Positions 1 through 8,844 of a stretch of 64,000 bases of DNA are shown in pieces. The DNA comes from Pedobacter riviphilus. Lineage in GTDB: Bacteria > Bacteroidota > Bacteroidia > Sphingobacteriales > Sphingobacteriaceae. The stretch is taken from contig NZ_CP061171.1 in NCBI RefSeq assembly GCF_014692875.1, positions 992,001 through 1,056,000 on the forward strand, read 5' to 3'. Position numbers and translations under genes: made by a program. The notes beneath the pieces were generated by a model that worked only from the letters and a program-made list of their open reading frames with translations, made no database searches and was not told the origin of the DNA. Position 1 is the stretch's first letter. Every line of letters starts with the position of its first letter.

Positions 1-326
1 ATCAGGAACAGCCCAAACTAATCACCACCACTAGTTTAGGTTATTACTCTAATTAATTCACCACCATTAATTAGTTGATTTATACAGAAGAAGGGAGAGT
101 CAGTACTCGTTGAACTTCTAGCAACTTTCCATAGGAAAAAGTGCTCAAACTGATCTAGCAATAGATTATAAATTAACCAATAACAAGTAAACTCACGTTT
201 CCTGTTAGGGATTTCATTAAAAGCATAACAGTTGTTTAAACAGCCTGTATCTGTGCTATATGGTTTTCTGTGGGAGAAATCGTGCCTTGTTATTAAAAAC
301 TCTAAAACGATAGTGTTTAACTAATA
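1..326. other. Intergenic leader region without a recognisable gene
   Basis: No open frame of useful length runs in from the left edge; the longest tail ends within about 56 bases. The only structure I see is a 9-bp perfect inverted repeat, arms CTAATTAAT (49-57) and ATTAATTAG (66-74), with an 8-base loop. It could be a weak terminator of an upstream gene, but no clear T-run follows it. The rest presumably holds the promoter of the first TlpA-like gene. I could not match a riboswitch. Confidence 0.4.
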
Positions 327-1637
327 ATGATGATTATGAAAATGAAAATTTCCTCAAGAATTGCATGCCTAACCACCTCAGTCCTGTTACTGGGAGGCAT
401 TGCATCCGCCAAGGTGGCAAAACCATTCCCAAAAGAAGGGATTTGGAGGGGCGAGTTTAATGTAAGCGAATCAAAAGTGCCATTTAACTTCGAATTAAAA
501 GGTAAAAATCCTCAAACGGCCATCTTAACTTTAATTAATGGCTCCAGACGTGATGATTTTCATGTAGAAAGACGTGGTGATGATTCCATCTATGTAAAAA
601 TGAATACCTACGATGCTGCTTTGGTGGCAAAAATAGAAACTGATGGCACTTTATCGGGCGAATACCGCAGTCTGGTACCTGGTTTCAGGGGCAATTCACT
701 TCCCTTTGTAGCAGAGCATGGTAAAAATTACCGCTTTGTAGAACCTGGAAAAGATATCGCACCAAAACACAATATCTCTGGCAAGTGGGAAATAAAAACC
801 TATACCAAAGAAGCTGTACCAGCATCTATTGCTTTATTAAAGCAGAATGGAAATAAACTTACCGGAGTAATCATGACTGTTGTGGGCGATACACGGGAGC
901 TTGAAGGTACTGTACAGGGTGATGAATTTGAGTTGTCTGGCTTTACCGGACCAAGTCCTTTTATTGTAAAAGGAAAAATTAACGACGATAACAGCATTAC
1001 TGGTGAACAGGGTTTCGGAATTTATAAAAACCTGAAATTTGATGGCCAGCGCAACGAAAATGCCGAGCTTCCTGATCCTTACAAGCTTACTTTTCTTAAA
1101 GAAGGTTATAAAAAACTTGATTTTACCTTTCCAGATCTAACAGGAAAAAATGTTTCCTTAAGTGATGATAAATACAAAGGTAAGGTCGTAATTATTGAAA
1201 CGATTGGTACCTGGTGCCCAAATTGTACCGATCAAACGGTTTTTCTTTCGCCATGGTTTAAAAAGAACCAAAAACGAGGCGTGGAAGCCATTGCGATTGG
1301 TTTCGAACAAAAAGATGATCTCGAATATGCCAAATACACGTTGGGTAAATTGAAAGAGAAATATGGTATCACTTACGATATCCTGTTTGGTGGCATTGCC
1401 GATAAAAAAGTAGTGGCTGAAAAACTGCCTGCGCTAAATAAATTCATTGCTTTTCCAACAACCATCATTATCGATAGAAAAGGAAATGTAAGAGAAATTT
1501 ATACCGGCTATACAGGCACCGTAACCGGAAAATACTTTAACGATTACGAAACCAAATTTAACAAAGTGCTCGACGAGCTGATTGCTGAACCAGTACCCGA
1601 AAAACTGGCTTCAGCAGAAACACTAAAAAGTAAATAA
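327..1637 (+). CDS. TlpA-like thioredoxin-fold protein, secreted (paralogue 1)
   Basis: A secreted thioredoxin-fold protein of 436 residues. The N-terminus is a signal peptide ending near AlaSerAla (residues 26-28). Residues ~35-245 are a Bacteroidota-type N-terminal region with two beta-rich segments, one of which contains the phrase GKWEIK near residue 152. The C-terminal third, from ~265, is a TlpA/AhpC-type thioredoxin domain with the redox pair Cys297-Pro-Asn-Cys300 inside GTWCPNC and a cis-Pro context (FPTTIIIDRKG). The family reduces or reshuffles disulfides in the periplasm, often for cytochrome c maturation; the actual partner here is unknown. Several in-frame ATGs (327, 330, 336, 342) precede the signal peptide; 336 or 342 would give a more usual n-region. 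The next gene, 79 bases downstream, is a close paralogue. Confidence 0.85.
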   Translation: MMIMKMKISSRIACLTTSVLLLGGIASAKVAKPFPKEGIWRGEFNVSESKVPFNFELKGKNPQTAILTLINGSRRDDFHVERRGDDSIYVKMNTYDAALVAKIETDGTLSGEYRSLVPGFRGNSLPFVAEHGKNYRFVEPGKDIAPKHNISGKWEIKTYTKEAVPASIALLKQNGNKLTGVIMTVVGDTRELEGTVQGDEFELSGFTGPSPFIVKGKINDDNSITGEQGFGIYKNLKFDGQRNENAELPDPYKLTFLKEGYKKLDFTFPDLTGKNVSLSDDKYKGKVVIIETIGTWCPNCTDQTVFLSPWFKKNQKRGVEAIAIGFEQKDDLEYAKYTLGKLKEKYGITYDILFGGIADKKVVAEKLPALNKFIAFPTTIIIDRKGNVREIYTGYTGTVTGKYFNDYETKFNKVLDELIAEPVPEKLASAETLKSK

Positions 1638-1662
1638 CCTAAACTAAGTATAAACAAAATAT

Positions 1663-1692
1663 TAGGCTGTATTTCATTGCAGCCTATATTTT
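1663..1692 (+). terminator. Weak hairpin between the two TlpA-like genes
   Basis: A 7-bp inverted repeat, TAGGCTG (1663-1669) and CAGCCTA (1680-1686), is followed by a short T-rich stretch. It may attenuate transcription between the paralogues. The stem is short and the T-run interrupted, so a strong terminator is unlikely. Confidence 0.35.
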
Positions 1693-1716
1693 AACCTACA
1701 CTTAAAACTATACAAG

Positions 1717-3036
1717 ATGAAAACTTACTTTGCTAAAATGCAGGTGCTGGCACTGGCATCGCTCATTTCTACAACAGCCTTTGCTGTAAATAAGGTGCAT
1801 GAAGAACCGAAAACAGCCAAAAAATTTATAAAAGAAGGAATTTGGCGTGGTGTTTTTAAGGTAGCTGAAACAGAAGTGCCTTTTAATTTCGAACTGAAAG
1901 GAAAAGATGCAGCGCATGCCACGTTTACACTGTTAAACGGTACGCGGAGAGACGATTTCCACATCAAATACCTGGGACAGGATTCACTATTTATCAAAAT
2001 GAATACTTACGATGCAGCTTTGGTGGCCAAAATTGAAAGTGATGGCCGGATCTCTGGCGAATATAGAAGCCTGGTGCCAGGTTTGCAGGGCAATGCTTTG
2101 CCTTTTACTGCAGAGCAAGGTAAATCTTACCGTTTTGTTGAGCCGGGAAAAGACGTTGCACCTGTTGCCAATTTAACTGGTAAATGGGAGTTTAAAGGTT
2201 TTTCTAAAGAAGCTGTTCCAAACAAAGTTGCCATATTAAAACAAGAAGGAAATAAACTTACTGGTGTAATTATGCAGGTAACCGGCGATAGCCGTGAGCT
2301 TGAAGGTACCGTTCAGGGAAATCAATTTGTACTTTCTGGTTTTAGTGGACCAAGCCCTAAAATTTATAAGGGTACCATTAACGAAGACGGTACACTTTCG
2401 GGTGAAATTAGCCAGGGCATTTACGATAACTTAAAGTTTACCGGCGTAAAAGACAGTAAGGCAGAATTGCCAGATCCTTATAAACTAACACATTTAAAGG
2501 AAGGTGTTAAAAAACTTGCTTTTACTTTTCCCGATCTGAATGGCAAACCTGTTTCGTTAACTGATGATAAATATAAAGGTAAGGTTGTGATTGTAGAACT
2601 GGTGGGTACCTGGTGCCCCAACTGTACCGACCAAACCGTATTCCTTTCTCCTTGGTTCAATAAAAATTCGAAAAGAGGGGTAGAAGCCATCGCCATTGGT
2701 TTCGAGCAGAAAGATGATCTTGAGTATGGAAAATATACACTTGGAAAGCTTCGCGATAAATACAACATTAAATACGATATCCTATTTGGCGGATTGGCCG
2801 ATAAAAGATTGGTTGCCGATAAACTTCCGGCATTAAACAAATTCATTGCTTATCCAACCACCATTATTATCGATAGAAAAGGAGAAGTACGCGAAATATA
2901 CACGGGTTACACTGGTACCGTTACAGGTAAATATTACGATGATTACGAGAAAAAATTCAATAAAGTTCTGGATGAATTAATCGCAGAACCAGTACCATCA
3001 GCAGCCTATTTTGAGGCACAAGCAAATGGAAAATAA
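1717..3036 (+). CDS. TlpA-like thioredoxin-fold protein, secreted (paralogue 2)
   Basis: A paralogue of the preceding gene, similar along its whole length including the N-terminal beta-rich region, so the pair arose by tandem duplication of the full gene. It has 439 residues, a signal peptide ending around residue 23 (AlaPheAla), and a C-terminal thioredoxin domain with Cys300-Pro-Asn-Cys303 in GTWCPNC. The downstream cis-Pro segment (YPTTIIIDRKG) is intact, so both copies should be redox-active. The YceI-like gene starts 32 bases later, so the two are probably co-transcribed. The domain type is clear; the substrate is not. Confidence 0.85.
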   Translation: MKTYFAKMQVLALASLISTTAFAVNKVHEEPKTAKKFIKEGIWRGVFKVAETEVPFNFELKGKDAAHATFTLLNGTRRDDFHIKYLGQDSLFIKMNTYDAALVAKIESDGRISGEYRSLVPGLQGNALPFTAEQGKSYRFVEPGKDVAPVANLTGKWEFKGFSKEAVPNKVAILKQEGNKLTGVIMQVTGDSRELEGTVQGNQFVLSGFSGPSPKIYKGTINEDGTLSGEISQGIYDNLKFTGVKDSKAELPDPYKLTHLKEGVKKLAFTFPDLNGKPVSLTDDKYKGKVVIVELVGTWCPNCTDQTVFLSPWFNKNSKRGVEAIAIGFEQKDDLEYGKYTLGKLRDKYNIKYDILFGGLADKRLVADKLPALNKFIAYPTTIIIDRKGEVREIYTGYTGTVTGKYYDDYEKKFNKVLDELIAEPVPSAAYFEAQANGK

Positions 3037-3068
3037 CTAAACCACCAAAACTAAATACCATATATAAC

Positions 3069-3710
3069 ATGTTACAGTATAAAACGATTGCACTTATTGC
3101 TACCACAGTTGTAGCTTCATCTTTCATCGCTTTAAACGGGCCTAAACCTAAACTAAAGGTAGCTACCGAAGCCACATCAAGGAAATTGGTAAACTATAAA
3201 GTAAGCCCTGAACAAAGTAAATTAACATGGTTAGCTAAAAAGGTAACTGGAGAACATTCAGGCACCATCAATGTAACTTCTGGATCGCTGACTTTAGATA
3301 ATAAAGTGCTAAAAGGCGGTAGTTTCGAACTCGATACAAAAACCATTGCGGTTACCGATTTAACGGATAAAGAAACCAATGCAAAACTATTGGGGCACTT
3401 AAAAAGTGCTGATTTTTTTGCTGTTGATAAGTTTGATAAAGCTACATTCAATATCACTTCTGCCAAAAGTACAGGTGCAGGAACTTATGATGTTAAAGGA
3501 AAACTGACCATTAAAGGCATTACGAATGAAATCAGTTTTCCAGCAACAGTTAAACAAGAAGGTAATAAAGTTACAGCCAATGCAAAAATTACGGTCGATA
3601 GAACCAAGTATGATATCAAATTCAGGTCGAAAAGCTTTTTCGAAAACCTGGGCGATAAAGCCATTTATGATGATTTTGAGCTGAATGTACAGCTTGTTGC
3701 TAATAATTAA
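3069..3710 (+). CDS. YceI-like lipocalin-fold periplasmic protein
   Basis: A protein of 213 residues with a signal peptide (about residues 1-22) and a YceI domain from about residue 42 to the end. Typical family phrases are visible: VSPEQSKLTWLAKKVTGEHSG at the start of the domain, a LLGHLKSADFFAVDKFDKATF block in the middle, and GKLTIKGITNEISFP before the last strands. YceI proteins are extended lipocalin-like barrels that bind isoprenoid or other amphiphilic ligands in the periplasm. It follows the two TlpA-like genes closely and precedes the cytochrome c peroxidase, suggesting a periplasmic redox or stress setting. No lipobox is visible. Confidence 0.88.
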   Translation: MLQYKTIALIATTVVASSFIALNGPKPKLKVATEATSRKLVNYKVSPEQSKLTWLAKKVTGEHSGTINVTSGSLTLDNKVLKGGSFELDTKTIAVTDLTDKETNAKLLGHLKSADFFAVDKFDKATFNITSAKSTGAGTYDVKGKLTIKGITNEISFPATVKQEGNKVTANAKITVDRTKYDIKFRSKSFFENLGDKAIYDDFELNVQLVANN

Positions 3711-3780
3711 AGAATCTCTTGTTAAGGTTAGTGGTGATGGGAGGATGTGTGGTTCTCCCTGCCGCTAGCTATATCTGGTT

Positions 3781-3845
3781 GTCATTCTAAACGCCAGTGA
3801 AGAATCCTTAAAGTCGTCATCCTGAATTCATTTCAGGGTCTATCA
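3781..3845. repeat. Dispersed intergenic repeat (GTCATTC... / CGTCATCC... units)
   Basis: Two abutting repeat-like units lie in the gap before the cytochrome c peroxidase: GTCATTCT...GAAGAATCC, then CGTCATCC followed by a short hairpin CCTGAA (3821-3826) / TTCAGG (3832-3837). The wording resembles the repeat remnants near 8747, 10516, 13749, 51963 and 56168 in this window. No coding capacity. Confidence 0.5.
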
Positions 3846-3908
3846 TGCGGAAAATATGCTGAACTAAATTCAGCATTGACGACAAATTGATCCGAACCGA
3901 ATAAAACA

Positions 3909-4868
3909 ATGAAAAGAAGCAAACTCATAATTCCCCTAAGCCTTATCGTGTTAGTGATCCTAATGGCGGGCTTCGGTGCAGACGATCCAGCTGTAATTAA
4001 CAGCAAAGAACGTTTGGGCGAAAAACTGTTTTTTGATCCGATCCTTTCTAAAGATAAAAGCATTAGTTGCGCCTCTTGCCATAAACCAGAGTTTGCTTTT
4101 GCAGACACCAGCGCCGTGAGTTTAGGCGTAGGGGGAACCAAAGGAACGCGTAATTCGCCGTCGGTAACTAATCTTTCAGGCAGGCCAAACTTATTTTGGG
4201 ATGGCAGAGCTGCTTCTTTGGAAGATCAGGCTTTGCAGCCCATCATCAATCCGGTAGAAATGAACCTGCCCATTGCCGATGCCATTGATCGCTTGCAAAA
4301 AGATAAGGATTATACAGTGTTATTCCAGAAGATTTTCAATTCTCCGCCTACACAAAAGAATTTGCTACTGGCCATTGCCTCTTTCGAAAGAACGTTAGAA
4401 ACCGCAAACAGCCCTTACGATCGGTATATTAATGGTGATGACAAAGCCATATCTGAAAATGCAAAGCGAGGCAGAATGTTGTTCATCGGAAAAGCCAATT
4501 GTAACAATTGCCATTCGGGCGAAGATTTTACCGCCGACCGTTTTAAAGGAATTGGGTTATTTAATGAATTAGAGCTAAAAGACCAAGGCAGATTTGAGGT
4601 AACACACAACCCTGAGCATAAAGGGCATTTTAAAATACCTGGTTTAAGGAACGTTGGCATTACGGCACCATACATGCACAATGGAATGTTTAAAACACTA
4701 AAAGAAGTAATCCAATATTACAATAACCCAGATGCGGTAATCAAAAATGGGAAAAACAGGGATCTTTCTTTAAATAAACCGTTAGGCTTGAGCGAAACTG
4801 AAATAAACGATATAGAGGCTTTTTTGCTTTCGCTGACCGATGATAGATTCAAAAACAAAAATGATTAA
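3909..4868 (+). CDS. Di-haem cytochrome c peroxidase (MauG/CCP family)
   Basis: Reduces hydrogen peroxide in the periplasm using electrons from c-type cytochromes, if it behaves like its family. The 319 residues match bacterial CCP length. Both haem c sites are present: Cys54-Ala-Ser-Cys57-His58 and Cys198-Asn-Asn-Cys201-His202. The block LFFDPILSKDKSISCASCH and the later FKIPGLRNV / PYMHNGMFKTL phrases are typical, the latter including the Met-His region near the second haem. An uncleaved or cleaved N-terminal hydrophobic segment covers about residues 5-22. A TonB-dependent receptor follows about 105 bases later. CCP-like proteins with other functions (MauG) exist, so the exact substrate is inferred. 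Confidence 0.92.
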   Translation: MKRSKLIIPLSLIVLVILMAGFGADDPAVINSKERLGEKLFFDPILSKDKSISCASCHKPEFAFADTSAVSLGVGGTKGTRNSPSVTNLSGRPNLFWDGRAASLEDQALQPIINPVEMNLPIADAIDRLQKDKDYTVLFQKIFNSPPTQKNLLLAIASFERTLETANSPYDRYINGDDKAISENAKRGRMLFIGKANCNNCHSGEDFTADRFKGIGLFNELELKDQGRFEVTHNPEHKGHFKIPGLRNVGITAPYMHNGMFKTLKEVIQYYNNPDAVIKNGKNRDLSLNKPLGLSETEINDIEAFLLSLTDDRFKNKND

Positions 4869-4974
4869 ATAGGCATAGCCAGATCAAAAACCTTTAAAAC
4901 TTAATTTTTAACACATTTTTTCCACTCAAAATAAGGTGGATGGCCATTGGTATGTCTATTCCAAAATAAATAAA

Positions 4975-7743
4975 ATGAAGATAAAACTACTTTTAATATT
5001 GCTGTTAACTACAGTCGCTTACTCCAAATTAGCCGCTCAGCAAAAAATCATCACGGGGGTGGTTGTTTCTGCAGAAAATAAAACGCCATTACCAGGAGTA
5101 TCTGTAAAGATCAAAGGGCTCGATGGTTCTACCGTTACCGATAAGGATGGAGTATTTAAAATTTCTACCAAAAACGGGCGATTTATCGAGGTTTCTTATA
5201 TCGGTTATAAAACCGCTACCATCGAAATTGGATCCTCTACGAAATTGAACGTTTCGCTCGAACAGGCCGATAACACTTTAACCGAATTGCAGATTGTAGG
5301 TTCAAGGAATGCCAATCGTACCAAACTCAATTCGCCTGTTCCAGTTGATGTGATCGATTTAAAAACATTACAACAGACCTCCCCACAGGCCAGCGTAACG
5401 CAATTACTCCAGTATGTTTCGCCATCTTTTCACTCTTCGGTTTCGGGTGGTGGTGATGCCGCATCGGCAACTTCTACCGTGCAGTTAAAAGGACTGGGGG
5501 TAGACCAGGTGTTGGTTTTGGTAAATGGTAAAAGAAGACATAAAAGCTCCAACATCAGTTGGGGTGGTTTGGGCAATGGCGCTACAGGATATGACCTGAA
5601 TGCCATCCCGGTGGGATCGATAGATCGTATCGAAATTTTACGCGATGGTGCTGCGGCCCAATACGGATCGGATGCCATTGCTGGGGTAATCAACGTGGTA
5701 TTGAAAAATACTGCCGATGAAATTACCGCAAGTACCATTGAAAGTATCCGGCGTAGAGGTGATGGATTAACCACCAGGACCAATGCCAATATCGGACTTA
5801 AATTAGGTGCAAAAGGTTTTCTAAACATCACCGGCGAATATGCTACACAGGCAGTATCGCTTCCTTCTGGCAATTACTCAGATGGAATATACATTGGTCC
5901 GGCTTATGGCGGAGGAGCAAACACGCGGGGTTTCGATCAGATTTACACCAAAGAAATTGATGATGCTATTATTGCCAGTCGAGGCATTGATCGCCACTAT
6001 TTTGATCAGCGTGGCTCGACGAATAAATCAAAAGATGGTTTGTTATCGTTCAATGCCGGAATTCCCTTGAAAGATGGTTTTGAAGTGTACTCATTTGGTG
6101 GAATCAGCCACCGAAATTCGCAGTTTACAGCTGTTTACCGTTTGCCAGGATGGACAGAAAGGAACAATACTTTTGTTTATCCAGATGGATTTTTGCCGGC
6201 TATGGATAACATCATTACTGATCAATCTTTGGCAATAGGTGTAAAAGGCAAGATAAGTGGATGGAATTTTGATGTCTCGAATGTGTACGGTAGAAATGCT
6301 TTTGATAATATTATCAGCAATACGCTGAATGCCAGTTTAGGTCAAAAAACACCGCGTACTTTTAATGCAGGTAGCTATAACGCTTCACAGAATAGCGGAA
6401 GTTTAGATTTTTCGAGGAAATTTGATAAAGTGCTTAACGGATTAAACGTTGCCTTTGGTGGTCAGTACCGTGTAGAAACCTATCAGATTATTGCAGGTGA
6501 AGAAGGTTCTTATTCGAAAGCAGATTTAAGCCCCATTTATTCTATTGGTTATACTACAGGCGGAATACCATATTTTGTAGCTGCCGGAAGTACTCCATTA
6601 AATGGGCTTTCACCAGGTTCGCAGATCCATGCTGGTTTCAGACCTTCCAATGAAGTAAATGTAAAACGTTCTATTTCTGCGGCTTATGCGGATCTCGAAC
6701 TGAATGTAACCGATAAATGGCTTTTATCAGGCGCAGTAAGGGTAGAAAATTATTCTGATTTTGGTAGTGTAACTACCTATAAAGCAGCAAGCCGATATGG
6801 TTTTGCAAAATGGTTAGCCGTTCGAGGTGGTTTTAATACCGGTTTCAGGGCTCCCGATCTGGCACAGTTTTATTATACCGAAACTTCTACTACCTTTCAG
6901 AATGGTGTAGCAATTGATCAGGTTACGGCAAACAATGTTAATCCTGCAACAAAGGCTTTGGGCATTCCGTCGCTTCAACCCGAAAAATCGAAAGGTTATT
7001 CTGCTGGATTAACTTCACAGCCAATCCAAAATGTTGAATTGACAGTTGATGCTTATCAGATTGATATTAAAGACCGTGTAGGGAATACCGGACGTTTTTC
7101 TGCAACGGACGTTAACTTACCTGCCGATGTAAGGGCATTGTTTGTACAGACGGGTACTGTACAGGCCAAGTTCTTTTATAATTCTTTTAGCACCAGAACG
7201 AGGGGAATTGAATTTACAGGAAGTTACCGCTTTTTGCTCCCTAATGGAGGTAATGTAGCTTTTTTAGCTGGGGCAAACCTGCAGAAAACTACTTTAACAA
7301 AAGTAAACACACCGAAGGGGCTTGAAGCTTATCGCTATATCATTTTTGACGAAAGTGAAGAGGTTCGGGTAACGCGCAGTATTCCAAAAACCAAGATCAC
7401 CCTTCAGGGAACATATAATATTAATAAGTTTAACTTTTTATTACGCAGCGTATATTTTGGTTCTGTATCGGCAGTGAGCCAATTGAATGCCAGTTTTCCT
7501 AAACCTGATTATTATTATCAAACCTATAGCCCGATCTGGATTACCGATATTTCTGCAGGTTACAGGATTACCCCGGTATTGCAGGCTACTGTTGGTGTAA
7601 ATAATCTGTTCAATGTGCTTGGCGATTATTCTATTCCTGCTCCTGGAAGCAATATTACCAGAACAAATTCACCGAGTGCTGCACAATCGGGTACCAGCAC
7701 AGGTTTACAACCATTTATCAGGCTTTCGGCCACTTTTAAATAA
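4975..7743 (+). CDS. TonB-dependent outer-membrane receptor with carboxypeptidase-like N-terminal domain
   Basis: An outer-membrane transporter of 922 residues from this start. I chose ATG 4975 because it begins a clean signal peptide (MKIKLLLILLLTTVAYSKLA); an upstream in-frame ATG at 4936 would add 13 non-signal residues. After cleavage come a CarboxypepD_reg-like domain (about 22-100: ITGVVVSAENKTPLPGVSVKI), a TonB plug (about 110-240, with VLVNGKRRH and EILRDGAAAQYGSDAIAGVINVVLK) and a 22-strand-type barrel ending in Phe-Lys. It lacks the SusC signature and has no SusD partner, so a siderophore, cobalamin or other small iron or metal ligand is more likely than a glycan. A DUF4397 lipoprotein follows directly. 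Confidence 0.9.
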   Translation: MKIKLLLILLLTTVAYSKLAAQQKIITGVVVSAENKTPLPGVSVKIKGLDGSTVTDKDGVFKISTKNGRFIEVSYIGYKTATIEIGSSTKLNVSLEQADNTLTELQIVGSRNANRTKLNSPVPVDVIDLKTLQQTSPQASVTQLLQYVSPSFHSSVSGGGDAASATSTVQLKGLGVDQVLVLVNGKRRHKSSNISWGGLGNGATGYDLNAIPVGSIDRIEILRDGAAAQYGSDAIAGVINVVLKNTADEITASTIESIRRRGDGLTTRTNANIGLKLGAKGFLNITGEYATQAVSLPSGNYSDGIYIGPAYGGGANTRGFDQIYTKEIDDAIIASRGIDRHYFDQRGSTNKSKDGLLSFNAGIPLKDGFEVYSFGGISHRNSQFTAVYRLPGWTERNNTFVYPDGFLPAMDNIITDQSLAIGVKGKISGWNFDVSNVYGRNAFDNIISNTLNASLGQKTPRTFNAGSYNASQNSGSLDFSRKFDKVLNGLNVAFGGQYRVETYQIIAGEEGSYSKADLSPIYSIGYTTGGIPYFVAAGSTPLNGLSPGSQIHAGFRPSNEVNVKRSISAAYADLELNVTDKWLLSGAVRVENYSDFGSVTTYKAASRYGFAKWLAVRGGFNTGFRAPDLAQFYYTETSTTFQNGVAIDQVTANNVNPATKALGIPSLQPEKSKGYSAGLTSQPIQNVELTVDAYQIDIKDRVGNTGRFSATDVNLPADVRALFVQTGTVQAKFFYNSFSTRTRGIEFTGSYRFLLPNGGNVAFLAGANLQKTTLTKVNTPKGLEAYRYIIFDESEEVRVTRSIPKTKITLQGTYNINKFNFLLRSVYFGSVSAVSQLNASFPKPDYYYQTYSPIWITDISAGYRITPVLQATVGVNNLFNVLGDYSIPAPGSNITRTNSPSAAQSGTSTGLQPFIRLSATFK

Positions 7744-7744
7744 A

Positions 7745-8617
7745 ATGAAGCATATGAGAATTTATAAATTTCCAATATTATTTTTTGCACTAGCCACTAC
7801 TTTGTTTGCTTCCTGCAAAAAAACAGATTATCTCGATATAAATGCTGGCGACAGACCCGCTTTAAGTGCTAAGGTGAAGTTTATCAATGCCAGACAATCA
7901 ACCGTAGCTGTTAATTTTTGGGATTTTACCCGAAAAGTTACCGCAACCGCACTTCAACGGAATACGGCTACTGGTTATCTCGATACCCAGTTCGGAAAAG
8001 TACAGTTCAACCTCACCGAAGGAACCGAAGCTTCGTACAAGGCCTCATACATTTTCGGAGGCAGTGCAAATTTTGTACAGGAAACAAATTCAGCATCCTT
8101 TGCTGGTCCAAATGGACCTATTGCCAATTTTGCGCACAGTTTGTTCACGGTTAAAAAAAGATTAACCAGTACCTTAAATCCAGGTAATATTGATAGTTTG
8201 ATCCTCGTTTATGATGATCTTACGCTTCCTGCATCGGGAAAAGCCAAAATTAGGTTTGCCAATTTTTCGCCAGATGCACCAAAAGTTGACCTTACTTATG
8301 CCGCAGGTACAGAAATATTTGCAGGTGTAGCTTATGGCAATTTTGGTAACCAAGCCGTCATTCCTTACATCTCTGGAAAAGCGCCTGCTACTATTGAAGG
8401 TTTAACGTGGAAAACACTAGGGCCTTTTAAAGAAATCGATGCGGGTACAAACCTAAGTCTAGTTGTTAAAGATAATACGACTAAGGCAGCTATTCCTTTA
8501 ACAAACAGTGCTTTAAACGCCATTACTTTCGAGGCCGGGAAAATTTATACGGTTTATATTAACGGTACAGTAGGGGGAGCACCTGGTATTACTGCTACCA
8601 TAATTACGCACAATTAA
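7745..8617 (+). CDS. DUF4397 domain lipoprotein
   Basis: A lipoprotein of 290 residues from ATG 7745, one base after the receptor stop. The longer frame opening at 7613 overlaps the receptor and is not needed. The signal peptide ends in LFASC followed by Lys-Lys, a Bacteroidota lipobox context. Two DUF4397-type beta-sandwich segments can be read: AKVKFINARQSTVAVNF and AKIRFANFSPDAPKVDL, the second matching the family core. The biochemical role of DUF4397 is unknown. Its position makes it a likely cell-surface partner of the TonB-dependent receptor, in the way SusD partners SusC, but that is inference. Confidence 0.82.
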   Translation: MKHMRIYKFPILFFALATTLFASCKKTDYLDINAGDRPALSAKVKFINARQSTVAVNFWDFTRKVTATALQRNTATGYLDTQFGKVQFNLTEGTEASYKASYIFGGSANFVQETNSASFAGPNGPIANFAHSLFTVKKRLTSTLNPGNIDSLILVYDDLTLPASGKAKIRFANFSPDAPKVDLTYAAGTEIFAGVAYGNFGNQAVIPYISGKAPATIEGLTWKTLGPFKEIDAGTNLSLVVKDNTTKAAIPLTNSALNAITFEAGKIYTVYINGTVGGAPGITATIITHN

Positions 8618-8698
8618 TACCATATGAAAATTTAGGTCGGTGAGAAACCGACCGATAGAAAAAACTCCTGGCTCTTAACAGGTTTATATTTGGTTAGA

Positions 8699-8737
8699 AA
8701 AAGGGGCATGTCTGGATAGAATGCCCCTTTGTTTTTT
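8699..8737 (+). terminator. Rho-independent terminator after the DUF4397 gene
   Basis: A 9-bp stem AAGGGGCAT (8701-8709) / ATGCCCCTT (8721-8729) is followed by TGTTTTTT. A second, T-less hairpin GGTCGGT (8635-8641) / ACCGACC (8647-8653) lies just upstream. It closes the plus-strand cluster; the next genes are on the minus strand. Confidence 0.8.
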
Positions 8738-8746
8738 AATAGTGGT

Positions 8747-8832
8747 CGTTATTTCGAGCGTAGTCAAGAAATCTATGAATTGAATATGGCTTATAGATCT
8801 TTCCATTCCGTTGCACTTCAGCTGAGATGACG
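8747..8832. repeat. Dispersed intergenic repeat remnant
   Basis: The segment starts CGTTATTTCGAGC and ends GAGATGACG, giving imperfect terminal inverted repeats (the reverse of the end reads CGTCATCTC). It sits between two convergent gene clusters. A partial relative of its right end (TTGAGATGACG) is seen around 10605-10619. No coding content. Confidence 0.5.
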
Positions 8833-8844
8833 TTTCTTTAGAAG

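Noticed and set aside
1..326. Possible riboswitch or remnant of an upstream gene
   Set aside because: I could not match conserved cobalamin, TPP or SAM riboswitch sequence blocks, and no frame continues from the edge beyond about 56 bases.
5430..5873. 147-codon antisense frame opposite the TonB-dependent receptor
   Set aside because: Shadow of the receptor plug region; no family features and no start context.
7613..7744. Upstream extension of the DUF4397 lipoprotein
   Set aside because: It would overlap the end of the receptor by 130 bases and bury the lipoprotein signal peptide; ATG 7745 gives a proper lipobox leader.
8635..8653. GGTCGGT/ACCGACC hairpin as a separate terminator
   Set aside because: No T-run follows; the stronger hairpin at 8701-8729 with a T-run is the better terminator.
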